64,000 nucleotides of DNA from Glaciecola sp028401415. GTDB lineage: Bacteria > Pseudomonadota > Gammaproteobacteria > Enterobacterales > Alteromonadaceae. A model generated the notes under the pieces. The model was given only the letters and a program-made list of their open reading frames with translations. It was not told the DNA's origin and did no database searches. Position numbers and translations under genes: made by a program. Within the stretch, counting starts at the first letter, position 1. Every line of letters begins with the position of its first letter. The DNA is taken from NCBI RefSeq assembly GCF_028401415.2, contig NZ_CP171821.2, forward strand, positions 3,720,001 to 3,784,000, read 5' to 3'. Below are positions 52,163-62,052 of the stretch, in pieces.

Positions 52163-55060
52163 TTACTTGCGATTATTGATCAAAATGCGCACGCTATCTA
52201 AATAAGGTTCAGACGCATCTATCGCTGCATGCAGCTGTGATTTCTGCGCTCTAATAAAATCAATCTCTTCTTCTCTGATGGCAGGATTGAGTTTTTTCAG
52301 CTCCACCAAGCGGTCGATCTCGGCGCTGAGATTGTCATCGACTTGCTCCAATGCTTGCGACTTGACGGTTTCAAGCTGTGTTGATGCCAACTGCATTGCT
52401 TGCTCAATGCCTTGCGTTATTTGCGCTTGCAAAGCACCTATTAACTGCTGCGCCATTTTTGGTTTTACCTTAAATATCGCATCAAATTCCGCGTATGACT
52501 CCTGGTTTTTCGCGTCTATACAAATGTGGACCGGCGTGGGCGGCAAGAAGCGATAAAGCTGTAAGTGTTTGTTAGCACTTGGGCTCAAAACGGCTACAAT
52601 TTCAACCCAAAATGCACCTACCGGGTAGTCGGCTTGATTGACGAAGCAAATGCTGCTTTTTCCCACGACGTCGGTGAGCACACTATCAATGCAATGCGTG
52701 ACAAGTTCGCTGTCACCGGTTATGTAGCGCACATGCTCAAGCTGTGTGGCTGTGCTTCTTTTGTAGGTAATTTCAAGACCGTCATCAGATACGCCGGGGA
52801 TGGGGAAGAGCATGGATTCGCCGTGCCGTATCACAAAGCTATTGTCATCTTTTTCTTCTTGAATAACGCCCAGCGCGTCAAACAAACGCGTCATAAACTT
52901 CATCATGTGTACAGGGTTTTCGGCTTGCACAATGTTGTCCATCACATCATCAATTTTATCGGAGCCTGATGCGTTTAATTCCAGCAGTCGATCGCGACCT
53001 TGTTCAATTTGTAACTTTAGCAGGGTGCTTGTACTGGCGACTTGCTCGGTGACGTCTTGCCAGTTTTCCTTATCAAGTGGTGAGGCAAGCGCACTATGAA
53101 TTTCGCTGCCTAACTCATCCCAAACTTGAGAACCAACCGGGCACGTTTTTGTAAACGCGCCTAACCCATAATGATAAATGTTGTATAAAACTTCTTGTGC
53201 GTTATTTTCAAAATAAGGGACGTGTACATTGATGTCCTGCGTTTGCCCAATTCGATCCAAACGTCCTATGCGTTGTTCAAGTAAGTCTGGATTGAGCGGT
53301 AAATCAAACAATACCAAATGATGGCAAAACTGGAAGTTACGGCCTTCACTGCCAATTTCCGAGCACAGCATAATTTGCGCACCCTGTTCAGAAGTCGCAA
53401 AAAAGTGCGCCGCTTTGTCACGCTCAACAATGCTCATGCCTTCATGAAACACCGTATGACGAATGCTGGTTTTGCTTCGTAAATACTCGGCAATTTGCAG
53501 TGCGGTACTGGCGTAGGCGCAAATCAGCAAGACTTTGTCTTTGTTAGCGGTCGCACTCATGTTTTCCAGCAAAGCACATAACCAACTAACTCTTGGGTCA
53601 AAACTTGGCCAGGTCTCGTCTAGCATGCTGGCACGCTCAGGATGTAATGCGTGGGAAACGTTGTCTTGAACGTTACTGCCCGATATAGAAGATGGCATGT
53701 CCAGCGCAAGCTCATATTCTTTCGATATACGCTGCGGGTAGGGGGTGACTATACGCTGAGGAAAACCTTGAATAGCGGCGCGTCGATTTCTAAAAAATAG
53801 CCGGCCGGTGCCGTGTTGATCAATTAATTCTCGAAGCAAGCCTTTGCGATCATCTGTTTGCGATAAGTCCCACTTTTCGGTATTCAAACCTGGTGCGTAT
53901 TTCTCAATTTCAGCTAAATCAATATCTTCATGCGTTTGTGAAGCCGCATCGTTGGCGCTTTCAATTAGAGGGGTAACCGCTTCAGCGAGTTTTGCATATT
54001 CAGATTCTTCTTTGACAAAACTGTCGTAATTGTGAAAACGTGCGGGGTCAAGCAGGCGTAAACGCGCGAAATGGCTTTCATGACCAAGTTGGTCGGGCGT
54101 TGCGGTAAGCAACAAAACGCCTTTTGCAATCTTACTTAAGGTCTCAATTGCCTGATAGGATTCTGAAGCCGCTTGCTTAGACCAATGCAGATGATGCGCT
54201 TCATCCACTACCAAAATATCCCACTCTACTTTGCTTGCCAGCTCTAGCACTTGCGCATGTTCAATAAAGCTTTGAGAACACAGTACACGTTGTTCTTGCT
54301 CAAAGGGGTTCTCACCACTTTCTTCTACGCTTTCTTTGACAGCCTCTAAACGTTCTTCGTCAAACACCGAGAACGACAGATCGACTCTGCGAAGCATCTC
54401 CACTAACCATTGATGAACGAGGCTATCAGGCACGCAAATTAGAATGCGCTCGGCTCTTCCGCTAAGCACTTGCTGATGAATAATAAGTGCTGCTTCAATG
54501 GTTTTACCAAGGCCAACTTCATCCGCAAGCAGTACTCTAGGCGCGTACCGAGAGCCGACCTCATGGGCAATATGAATTTGATGTGGTATGAGTTCCACTC
54601 TTGCGCCAACTAGTCCAAGGGCACCTGAGTGCGCAAATTCGTACTGATGCTGCCAGCATGCGAGGCGGGTATCGAACCATTTTGGATGGTCGAGTTGGCC
54701 GTGAGCCAGGCGTTTCTCAGGCTGGTTAAGCTTTACGCCGTGATCAAGCGCGACTTCAACGATGTTATCGACTTCTGAGTTATCAGCTCTAGGGCCAGTA
54801 TAAGTAATCAGGCCATCTTGCTCAGACACACTTTCAATGCATATTTGCCAGCCATCAACATGTGGGGCAATCTCGCCTTCACTTAGTTGTAATCGGGTCA
54901 GTGCATTTTGCGAAATGGCATAGTTTCGCTCTTCATTAACCGCAGGAAACAATACCGTTACCGAGCGAAAGTCTACCGCCATTACTACACCAAGCCCGAG
55001 GCTAGTTTCGGCATTGCTTAGCCATCTTTGTCCTACTGCAAAATCACTTTTTTCAGCCAT
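52163..55060 (-). CDS. rapA: RNA polymerase-associated ATPase RapA
   Basis: SNF2-type ATPase that recycles RNA polymerase. The 965 residues have the family length (968 in E. coli): N-terminal Tudor-like domains (~1-110; AVGQRWLSNAETSLGLG), motor core ~150-660 with ADEVGLGKTIEA, VVDEAHHLHW, TATPDQLG, SEIGSEGRNFQF and QRIGRLDRIGQ, and a C-terminal RapA-specific region. It is upstream of rluA by 36 bases, same strand. Confidence 0.95.
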   Translation of the reverse strand: MAEKSDFAVGQRWLSNAETSLGLGVVMAVDFRSVTVLFPAVNEERNYAISQNALTRLQLSEGEIAPHVDGWQICIESVSEQDGLITYTGPRADNSEVDNIVEVALDHGVKLNQPEKRLAHGQLDHPKWFDTRLACWQHQYEFAHSGALGLVGARVELIPHQIHIAHEVGSRYAPRVLLADEVGLGKTIEAALIIHQQVLSGRAERILICVPDSLVHQWLVEMLRRVDLSFSVFDEERLEAVKESVEESGENPFEQEQRVLCSQSFIEHAQVLELASKVEWDILVVDEAHHLHWSKQAASESYQAIETLSKIAKGVLLLTATPDQLGHESHFARLRLLDPARFHNYDSFVKEESEYAKLAEAVTPLIESANDAASQTHEDIDLAEIEKYAPGLNTEKWDLSQTDDRKGLLRELIDQHGTGRLFFRNRRAAIQGFPQRIVTPYPQRISKEYELALDMPSSISGSNVQDNVSHALHPERASMLDETWPSFDPRVSWLCALLENMSATANKDKVLLICAYASTALQIAEYLRSKTSIRHTVFHEGMSIVERDKAAHFFATSEQGAQIMLCSEIGSEGRNFQFCHHLVLFDLPLNPDLLEQRIGRLDRIGQTQDINVHVPYFENNAQEVLYNIYHYGLGAFTKTCPVGSQVWDELGSEIHSALASPLDKENWQDVTEQVASTSTLLKLQIEQGRDRLLELNASGSDKIDDVMDNIVQAENPVHMMKFMTRLFDALGVIQEEKDDNSFVIRHGESMLFPIPGVSDDGLEITYKRSTATQLEHVRYITGDSELVTHCIDSVLTDVVGKSSICFVNQADYPVGAFWVEIVAVLSPSANKHLQLYRFLPPTPVHICIDAKNQESYAEFDAIFKVKPKMAQQLIGALQAQITQGIEQAMQLASTQLETVKSQALEQVDDNLSAEIDRLVELKKLNPAIREEEIDFIRAQKSQLHAAIDASEPYLDSVRILINNRK

Positions 55061-55588
55061 TTAGGTATTATTCTATCCGTTTGTTCGCGCTTTTTTGTGT
55101 ATTGTAGTCCTCTAAATATGACATGTCAGCAAAGATAGTCAAACATCGTGTGTTGCATCATCGTCCGCCAACAATTGCTGCGAACTAAATTATGAAAAAA
55201 CGCGTGATTATCTGCCCATACTGAGTATAGTTGACTAGGGCCTGTTGATTTTTGCTGTATGATTTTGCAGCAGTTTGTGCGTTATTTAGACAAAGAATCG
55301 GAGTTGAAGTGTAGTCATATACACGAAACTTCGATGATGCAGTATAAATAATGCACAAGCGCTCACTGCCGTGGGAGCCACAAAGGGTTCAATCTATGTG
55401 CCCACCGCTCTTTGTTACATGCTCTTGATGCAGAATAACTGCACCTGCGAACATGTGCCTCGATCGGTAAGCACATAGAGCGAACAAAATTCATACAGCA
55501 AAGATCAACAGGCCCTAGGAAAGCAGGTGAATATATTGTGCTTTGCGAACCTGCTCTCAGTCTATTCACTTATCTTACGGAGTAATGG
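55061..55588. other. 528-base divergent intergenic region
   Basis: Between rapA (minus) and the PhoH gene (plus). More than half is the 284-bp element listed at 55235-55518. The left 170 bases should hold the rapA promoter and the last 70 the PhoH promoter. No gene is visible. Confidence 0.55.
55235..55518. mobile_element. Repeat family 2: 284-bp MITE-like element
   Basis: Long terminal inverted repeats: left CTAGGGCCTGTTGATTTTTG + CTGTATGATTTTG, right the complement, CTAGGGCCTGTTGATCTTTG + CTGTATGAATTTTG. Over 30 bases match with about two differences. The GGGCC ends are flanked by TA on both sides, as expected for Tc1/mariner-IS630-type target duplication (inference). No transposase fits inside; several internal hairpins are present. 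The hairpin at 35584 is related. Confidence 0.85.
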
Positions 55589-57010
55589 ATGCCAGAATCC
55601 CACATCGCTGATACACCTTCTCAAAGCCAAGCGGAAAAAAAACTGTATGTGCTCGACACCAACATTTTACTGCATGAGCCTCTAGCCTTCACTTCATTCA
55701 AAGAAAATGACGTAGTAGTGCCCATGACGGTTCTTGAAGAGCTTGATTACATTAAAGACAGCAAAAAAGACGTAGCGCGCGATGCAAGAGTGTCAATTAG
55801 GGCGATGGAAGACTTATTACGCGACGCCTCACCTGAGCAGATGCTAGAGGGCGTGAGCATGCTTGGATTAGGCGCAGGTGAAGCTGCACCCACTGGCAGT
55901 CTTTCGATATTTGCCGACTTATCCATGAATGAAACACAGCAGGTATTTACCAGTAATGAGAATGACAACCGAATAATTAACGCGGCGCTACACTTGCAAA
56001 ATGAACACGCGCCACGCGAAGTTGTGCTTGTCACAAAAGATATTAATATGCGCCTTAAGGCCAAGGGCGCAGGGATGTCAAAAGTACAAGACTATCGAAC
56101 CGACCAACTGATCACTGATATCAAGTACTTAACCAAGGGCTATCACGAGTTTGAAGGAGAGTTTTGGTCACGCGTGAAAAGTGTAGAAAGCGTGACAGAA
56201 GGGCGCGACACACTTCACAAGGTGGATAAATCGATTGTACCAGAGCCCTACATTAATGAATTTTTGGTGGACGACTCGCACACCTTTGCGGGCATTATTG
56301 AAGCGATTGACGAAGACACACTCGATGTTTTAGACCTAGGCTATGAGCGACTGATGTCTCGTCGGGCTTGGGGCATTACGCCGAAGAATATCGGTCAAGC
56401 GATGGCAATGTATACCCTGCTCGACCCGCACATTGACTTGGTGGTGCTAACGGGCCCTGCAGGCTCAGGTAAAACGCTGTTAGCGCTGGCAGCTGCCCTT
56501 GAGATGGTAGTTGAAAAGAATATGTACGATAAGATTATCGTAACGCGTTCTACTCCCGAAATTGCAGAATCCATTGGTTTTTTACCCGGCACTGAGGAAG
56601 AAAAAATGGCGCCTTGGCTAGCGGCGATTACTGACTCTTTAGAGGCACTGCACAAAAACGATGAAAACACCAAAGGCTCACTGAGCTACATTATGGAAAA
56701 GGCAAATATTCAGTTTAAGTCAGTGAACTTCATGCGCGGGCGCAGTTTACAAAATGCCATTGTCATTTTGGATGAGTCGCAAAATTTAACTGCGTCACAG
56801 CTTAAAACCATCATCACTCGCTGCGGTGAAGGAACGAAGCTAATTTGCGCGGGTAATCTTTCTCAAATAGACAGTAATTATTTGAATGCTTTAAGTTCAG
56901 GGCTCACCTATATCGTTGAGAAGTTTAAGAACTTTTCGGGCAGCGCAACCATTAGTTTAGATGGTGTGGTAAGAAGTCGCTTAGCGGAATTTGCCGAAAA
57001 AGAGCTTTAA
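55589..57010 (+). CDS. PIN-PhoH fusion ATPase (YlaK/PhoH2 type)
   Basis: A 473-residue fusion of a PIN nuclease domain (~18-160; YVLDTNILLHEP, VTKDINMRLKAKG) with a PhoH ATPase/helicase domain (~255-470). Walker A is GPAGSGKT (289-296) and Walker B is AIVILDESQN. PhoH2-type proteins are RNA helicase-ribonucleases; activity here is inferred. The PIN acidic residues (D in LDTN, E in LEELD, D in TKDIN) look intact. Start: ATG with GGAG six bases upstream; an ATG four bases earlier is out of frame. Confidence 0.92.
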   Translation: MPESHIADTPSQSQAEKKLYVLDTNILLHEPLAFTSFKENDVVVPMTVLEELDYIKDSKKDVARDARVSIRAMEDLLRDASPEQMLEGVSMLGLGAGEAAPTGSLSIFADLSMNETQQVFTSNENDNRIINAALHLQNEHAPREVVLVTKDINMRLKAKGAGMSKVQDYRTDQLITDIKYLTKGYHEFEGEFWSRVKSVESVTEGRDTLHKVDKSIVPEPYINEFLVDDSHTFAGIIEAIDEDTLDVLDLGYERLMSRRAWGITPKNIGQAMAMYTLLDPHIDLVVLTGPAGSGKTLLALAAALEMVVEKNMYDKIIVTRSTPEIAESIGFLPGTEEEKMAPWLAAITDSLEALHKNDENTKGSLSYIMEKANIQFKSVNFMRGRSLQNAIVILDESQNLTASQLKTIITRCGEGTKLICAGNLSQIDSNYLNALSSGLTYIVEKFKNFSGSATISLDGVVRSRLAEFAEKEL

Positions 57011-57043
57011 GGTCTTATTGCTTGCGGTAGCAGGTGCAATGAA

Positions 57044-57808
57044 ATGAAAAAGCCTCTGTACTTGCTGCTTTTCGTTTTTCTGCTGTTAAATGCTTGCTCG
57101 GAGCAAAAGCAAAGCAATAAACATGAGCGAGAGCAAATACTCAAAACCGTTTATCCGCAGTGGGTTTGGCTCTCAAGCCTTTACTTTTTGACTGATGATC
57201 TTGACGCTCAGGATTATGCACAGCAGCTTCAAGATTTATCGAAGGGTATAAGTAGTCAACCTCCGTTGCCTAATACTGCGCAAGACTTAACGCAAAAAGC
57301 CACAACGCTAATAACGGAAAACCTTGAAGCACTCGCACGTCTAGGCTCAGGTGCTCAGCAAGCAGCCACAAATTATGCTGCCTCAGAGCGTTTGCTCAAA
57401 CGCTTTGAGATGTTGGCTGGGCATATGGCAATAAGCATGGGGCAAGCTGTTCTTTCACGGCCGCCTCTCAATGACATCGCATCAAGCGGTGCGCTGGAAG
57501 AGCATATGCAGTCTTTACTTAAGCTCATACAAAAGTACCCTGTACTTAAAGACGCGGCTATTGAGGTATATGCCGCCGACTCACAAAATAAGTTGATTGC
57601 TTATAGCATGCGTTTGAACAAGGCTAGAGCTTATATTGCATTTAATCATTCCTTTGATATTCACCAGATGCCTCTACCATTTGGATTCATGACATCGACC
57701 AAAGTGACGCTGTGGCGTTCAAGCGACACTGATGTTGAGTCCTACGTGACCAGCAGCCCTATTCAAATAGCGCCTTTTGAATATGTCATTGTGTTGGTAG
57801 GAGTTTAA
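57044..57808 (+). CDS. Lipoprotein with amylase-C-like terminal domain
   Basis: A 254-residue lipoprotein: signal YLLLFVFLLLNAC with lipobox LNAC, then a Ser-Glu linker. Residues ~30-175 are helical and not recognised. The last ~70 residues (LIAYSMRLNKARAYIAFNHS ... PFEYVIVLV) look like the C-terminal beta sandwich of alpha-amylase-family enzymes, yet there is no catalytic barrel. This is by eye and uncertain. ATG with AGGTG seven bases upstream. It lies 33 bases after the PhoH gene, perhaps co-transcribed. Confidence 0.7.
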   Translation: MKKPLYLLLFVFLLLNACSEQKQSNKHEREQILKTVYPQWVWLSSLYFLTDDLDAQDYAQQLQDLSKGISSQPPLPNTAQDLTQKATTLITENLEALARLGSGAQQAATNYAASERLLKRFEMLAGHMAISMGQAVLSRPPLNDIASSGALEEHMQSLLKLIQKYPVLKDAAIEVYAADSQNKLIAYSMRLNKARAYIAFNHSFDIHQMPLPFGFMTSTKVTLWRSSDTDVESYVTSSPIQIAPFEYVIVLVGV

Positions 57809-57860
57809 ATCCCTAGCGAATTAAAAAAACATGGCGTTCTATCTTGATCTGATTTTGTTT

Positions 57861-57902
57861 TGTTATATTATTGCGCCATATTTAAGATGTAATATTATAA
57901 CA
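57861..57902. promoter_or_regulatory. Probable Zur operator pair
   Basis: The box at 57888-57902, read on the minus strand, is TGTTATAATATTACA, one mismatch from the Zur consensus TGTTATAnTATAACA. A weaker half-site, TGTTATATTATTGCG, lies at 57861-57875. The good box ends five bases before the receptor ATG, where a repressor would block transcription or initiation. Zinc control is inferred from sequence and from the gene behind it. Confidence 0.68.
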
Positions 57903-57907
57903 ACACG

Positions 57908-60526
57908 ATGCTTAAAACCAAACGAACTGCAATTGCAACCGCACTACTTCTTATTTCGTCACATTCATATGCCAATACCATCAGCGGAAAAGTACTTGAC
58001 GAAATGGGGAATCCTGTCACTTCTGGCGAAGTACAAATTATGGGCACAAACAAACGTGTCGATATCAACCTAGACGGCAGCTTCCGTTTTGACAACGTGA
58101 AACTCGGCTTACGAGAGCTTCACGTAGCGTCTACTGACTTTGTACATGCCAGTACGCCCGTGCAGGTGGATGAGCAAGGTGTCAGTCAGCTTGAAATCAA
58201 AGTGCTTAGTTCAAGCATCGAAGTACTAGACGTAACTGCAAGCGCGTTTCACGCCTCGAACATTGAATCTGCCTCTCCGATTAACGTGTTAGCCGGTGAA
58301 AATCTTGACCACAAACAAGCCCCTACCCTGGGCGATACCCTTAGAAACGAAGTGGGCATTCACAGCACATCTTACGGTGGCGTGGTCAGTAGCCCCATTA
58401 TTCGTGGCCTTGATGGTCCGCGAGTCTTGATTACCCAAAACGGTTTAGATGCATCAGATGCTTCACGCGTGGGCCCAGACCACATGGTTGCAACTGAAAC
58501 CTCTTCAGCCCAACAAATTGAAGTCTTACGAGGTCCCGCAACACTTTTTTACGGCAGTGGTGCGATTGGCGGGGTGGTGAATGTCGTTGATAATCGCATT
58601 CCAAGCGATTTAGATACCGAGGGTGAACTGGCGCTGTCGCGCAATTCCGTAAACTCAGAAGAAGCAGTATCCGGTTTTGCAAAAAGCAGCATTGGCGATT
58701 TCGCATTTAACTTTCAAGGCTTTTACCGAGACGCTGACGACTACCGCATTCCCGGTTTTGCAGAAAATGAGCATGCGCATGATGATCACGACGAAGATCA
58801 CGACGAAGGCCATGATGATCACGGAGACGAACATGACGATGAAATAGGAGCCGAGGGTATTGTGGAAAACTCGCAATATCGCACTCAAGGTTTCACGCTT
58901 GGTTCAAGTTACGTGTTTGATCAAGGGCACATAGGCTTTTCAGTAGAACATTTGTCATCTTTATACGGGATACCTGGGCACTCTCATGGCGGACACGAAG
59001 ATGAACATGATGACGAACACGGCGACGATGACCACGATGAAATGCACGAGCACGATGAAGAAGAAGAGGACGTGCGAGCGGACCTGAATCAGAATCGCTA
59101 TCAGTTGGGCGGTCAGCTCAATGTAGACACCGATCTTTTAAGTGCGATTAATTTTGGCATGGCGTATACCGATTACACCCACGCTGAAATTGAAAACGGT
59201 GAACCCGGAACTCGGTTTTCAAATGATACCTTTGAAACACGCATTGAAGTGCTGCATCAACCCATTGGCGGGTGGCGCGGTGGGTTAAGCCTTCACACTA
59301 AACTGAGCGACTTTTCTGCCTTGGGCGAAGAGGCATTTACACCCGCCTCAGACACGCGCATTTTCGGTTTAGGGCTCATTGAAGAAAAGCACTTTGGTGA
59401 CGTGCTCGTGCAATTAGGCGCAAGAGTAGAGCATGTCGAAATAGACGTATCAAATCCATTTGCGCCCGACTTAGAGCTGCACGGTCATGATGAACATGAC
59501 GGTGATGATCATGATGATGATCAGGGTGACGAGCACGATGATGCCCATGACGAGGACCATGAACACGATGACCTGATGGCTCTTGACGCTATCAGTGTAG
59601 ACTTTGCACCTGTCAGTTTGTCTGCTGGTGCAGTTTGGGATTTCGCCGAAGGGTACAACCTTGGCGTGTCATATGTGTATGCCCAGCGCGCGCCATCAAG
59701 TGCTGAACTGTTTAGTTTTGGCTCTCACATTGCTACACGCACCTTTGAAGTGGGTACTTTGTACAACATTGATGAGGATCACGTCGAGCTTAACGACATC
59801 GATTTTGAAATGGAAACGTCGAGCAACTTCGATATCTCGCTGAGAAAGTTTGCGGGTGATTTTGGTTTTGTCGTAAACGTTTTCTACAATCAAGTGGATG
59901 ATTATTACTTCCTCGCCGAAACGGGTTTGTTTGCTGAATTTGAGCACTCTCACGATGATGACGAGCATGATGATCACGAGCACGACGATCACGATTCTGA
60001 GCATGATGACGACCACGGCCATGATGATGATCATGGAGAGGGTCATGACGATGAGCACGGCGAAGAGCTACCTGTTTTTGCTTATACAAACGCAGACGCT
60101 GATCTATATGGTGCAGAGTTCCAAGTGAACTGGCAGGCGACTCAGTATCTTAAGCTGATCACCCAAGGTGATATTATTCGCGCACGTGTTGACGGTGCAG
60201 ATGGACGCGAAAATCTACCACGCACGCCGCCTGCTCGCCTTACTTTTGGCGCTGAGTTCAATAGCCAGAATTGGTACATAGATGCTCAGGTCATGCATGT
60301 CTTTGAACAAGATGACCTTGCTACTTTTGAGACCGATACCGAATCTTATACGATGGTAGATGCGAATGTTTCATACTTCACAACTGTGCAAGGACTCAAT
60401 TTAGAGCTTTATGCTAAGGGGCGAAACTTAACTAATGAAGAGGCGCGAGTGCATACTTCATTCCTTAAGGACCTTGCGCCACTGCCTGGTCGTTCAGTCA
60501 TGCTGGGAGTGCGCACTACCTTTTAG
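57908..60526 (+). CDS. Histidine-rich TonB-dependent receptor, probably for zinc
   Basis: An 872-residue outer-membrane receptor: signal peptide ~1-22 (ATALLLISSHSYA), N-terminal carboxypeptidase-regulatory-like domain (~23-100), plug (~120-235; GVVSSPIIRGLDGPRVLI, VLRGPATLFYGSGAIGGVVN), and a 22-strand-type barrel to the C-terminus ending in Phe. Four extracellular loops are extreme His/Asp/Glu tracts (residues ~288-315, ~357-392, ~523-557, ~677-720), up to half His or Asp. These, and the Zur-like boxes upstream, point to zinc uptake in the manner of ZnuD. No Shine-Dalgarno is visible. Confidence 0.88.
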   Translation: MLKTKRTAIATALLLISSHSYANTISGKVLDEMGNPVTSGEVQIMGTNKRVDINLDGSFRFDNVKLGLRELHVASTDFVHASTPVQVDEQGVSQLEIKVLSSSIEVLDVTASAFHASNIESASPINVLAGENLDHKQAPTLGDTLRNEVGIHSTSYGGVVSSPIIRGLDGPRVLITQNGLDASDASRVGPDHMVATETSSAQQIEVLRGPATLFYGSGAIGGVVNVVDNRIPSDLDTEGELALSRNSVNSEEAVSGFAKSSIGDFAFNFQGFYRDADDYRIPGFAENEHAHDDHDEDHDEGHDDHGDEHDDEIGAEGIVENSQYRTQGFTLGSSYVFDQGHIGFSVEHLSSLYGIPGHSHGGHEDEHDDEHGDDDHDEMHEHDEEEEDVRADLNQNRYQLGGQLNVDTDLLSAINFGMAYTDYTHAEIENGEPGTRFSNDTFETRIEVLHQPIGGWRGGLSLHTKLSDFSALGEEAFTPASDTRIFGLGLIEEKHFGDVLVQLGARVEHVEIDVSNPFAPDLELHGHDEHDGDDHDDDQGDEHDDAHDEDHEHDDLMALDAISVDFAPVSLSAGAVWDFAEGYNLGVSYVYAQRAPSSAELFSFGSHIATRTFEVGTLYNIDEDHVELNDIDFEMETSSNFDISLRKFAGDFGFVVNVFYNQVDDYYFLAETGLFAEFEHSHDDDEHDDHEHDDHDSEHDDDHGHDDDHGEGHDDEHGEELPVFAYTNADADLYGAEFQVNWQATQYLKLITQGDIIRARVDGADGRENLPRTPPARLTFGAEFNSQNWYIDAQVMHVFEQDDLATFETDTESYTMVDANVSYFTTVQGLNLELYAKGRNLTNEEARVHTSFLKDLAPLPGRSVMLGVRTTF

Positions 60527-60592
60527 TATGGATTAACGCAATATTGCGAATATATTTACACTTTTGATTGTAGCGCTCGCGTGTTTGACTTA

Positions 60593-60624
60593 ATCTATGG
60601 TGCCTGACTGTAGGCACCATAGAT
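60593..60624 (+). terminator. Strong hairpin, probable terminator of the TonB receptor gene
   Basis: Perfect 13-bp stem ATCTATGGTGCCT ... AGGCACCATAGAT with loop GACTGT, starting about 67 bases after the receptor stop. Only ATTT follows, so the T-tract is weak; it could be a processing or bidirectional signal. Confidence 0.6.
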
Positions 60625-60685
60625 ATTTCGCGCAATTCAAATACTTGCGCGTTTTACGAGTATTAATCGGAAGTAAATAAATTTC

Positions 60686-61807
60686 ATGTCCTTTGCACAA
60701 CTCACCATCGTTCTGCTAATACTGCTTTGTATCGTCGTTGCGGTGATGGGCTATGTGATTATGCGACTTCGAGCGCGCTTAAAGCATCTTTCAAGAAATA
60801 TGCTGGGTAATTTGCCTTATTTGCATGAAGAGCCCGCAAAACGAGAAGCGCCGAAAGAGTCCCCTCAGGATTCTCCCGATAGACGATTTGTCGATAAAGC
60901 CGACGAAGCGCAAAGGCTGATTAAAACCTTTCAAAAGTTTGTTCCCAAGCAGTTTGTTGATCACATTAAAGGTCAGGATGCAGGCTCCATTGAACTTGGC
61001 AAGGCCGCGGCAGATGAAGTGGCTATTTTGTTCTGTGATATTCGGGGTTTTACAGGCTTGTCAGAGCAAATGCAGCCACATGAGCTGATGAAATTTCTCA
61101 ATTCCTACTTTTTGCGAATGAATGACGCCATCCATCAAAATAACGGCTTTATCGATAAGTTTATTGGTGATGCGATTATGGCGCTTTTCGACCATCCTGG
61201 CGGCAATAACTCTGATAAGTCTCTGGATGCAGTGCGTGCAGCAATCGATTTACATGCGGCGCTTGCAATGTACAATCAGCAGCGAAGCAGTGTTGATTAC
61301 CCGCCCATAGAAATAGGCGTTGGTGTGCATTTTGGCCCCGTAATTATTGGTACAGTTGGCTGTGATGATAGAATGGATACCACCGTTATTGGAGATAGTG
61401 TCAATATCTCGTACCGTCTTGAATCACTGGCGCCTCGTTATGACGCTGATATTATCGTGAGCGGTCAGCTACTGGATGAGCTCTCAAAAGAGTCTAAGCC
61501 AGAAATTGCATACCGTTTTGTCGACTTTGTGAGGGTGAAAGGGCGACAGGAGCCTTTAGAAATATATGAAGTGTTAAATCACTTACCTAAAGACATTCAA
61601 CTATCTCGCTATAAAACCGGCTCCATGATCCAGCAAGGCGTTGAGTATCGCAAACAAAAAGACTGGAAGAACGCCATGAAATGTTTTCACGGTGCCCTGA
61701 TGATTGACCCAGAAGATAGCCTTGTTATCCATCATATGGAGCAAACACATCGGCTACGCATCGCTGAACTTTCCGGTTCAGCTGACGGGGCATTTAACGC
61801 TGTTTGA
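60686..61807 (+). CDS. Class III adenylate cyclase-like protein
   Basis: A 373-residue membrane-anchored cyclase. One N-terminal membrane segment (~5-28), a linker, then the class III catalytic domain (~90-280): metal aspartates D118 (FCDIRGFT) and D162 (FIGDAIMALF), adenine-selecting K158, and transition-state N240 and R244 (GDSVNISYRLES). All catalytic residues are intact, and the Lys/Thr pair favours ATP over GTP. The C-terminal ~80 residues look TPR-like. No sensory domain is visible beyond the membrane anchor. Confidence 0.9.
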   Translation: MSFAQLTIVLLILLCIVVAVMGYVIMRLRARLKHLSRNMLGNLPYLHEEPAKREAPKESPQDSPDRRFVDKADEAQRLIKTFQKFVPKQFVDHIKGQDAGSIELGKAAADEVAILFCDIRGFTGLSEQMQPHELMKFLNSYFLRMNDAIHQNNGFIDKFIGDAIMALFDHPGGNNSDKSLDAVRAAIDLHAALAMYNQQRSSVDYPPIEIGVGVHFGPVIIGTVGCDDRMDTTVIGDSVNISYRLESLAPRYDADIIVSGQLLDELSKESKPEIAYRFVDFVRVKGRQEPLEIYEVLNHLPKDIQLSRYKTGSMIQQGVEYRKQKDWKNAMKCFHGALMIDPEDSLVIHHMEQTHRLRIAELSGSADGAFNAV

Positions 61808-62052
61808 TGGCGTGGTTCACCCTCCAAACTTCCCTATCGATAGTTACTGGTTCACCATCTTAATGTAATTTACAGCTTTTTTTCAATGACCAGTTTAGAA
61901 AGCGCTACTTCTGCCGATATCCTACTATCAAATGTCTTTAACGCGCGCCTAAAGCATTCGAGTATTGCTTGCAATACCTTTACGAGCAAATGCTTATGCT
62001 ATAACGCATTTAACTGGCCCAGCAGTGAATTATTAAGGTAGAAAAACAGCAA

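Noticed and set aside
58770..60065. Possible CRISPR-like or tandem repeat array
   Set aside because: Repeats are codon-level His/Asp tracts in four protein loops, with no fixed unit or spacer.
59696..60128. His/Ile/Met-rich frames on both strands across the receptor
   Set aside because: Shadows of the repetitive His-Asp codons of the TonB receptor loops.
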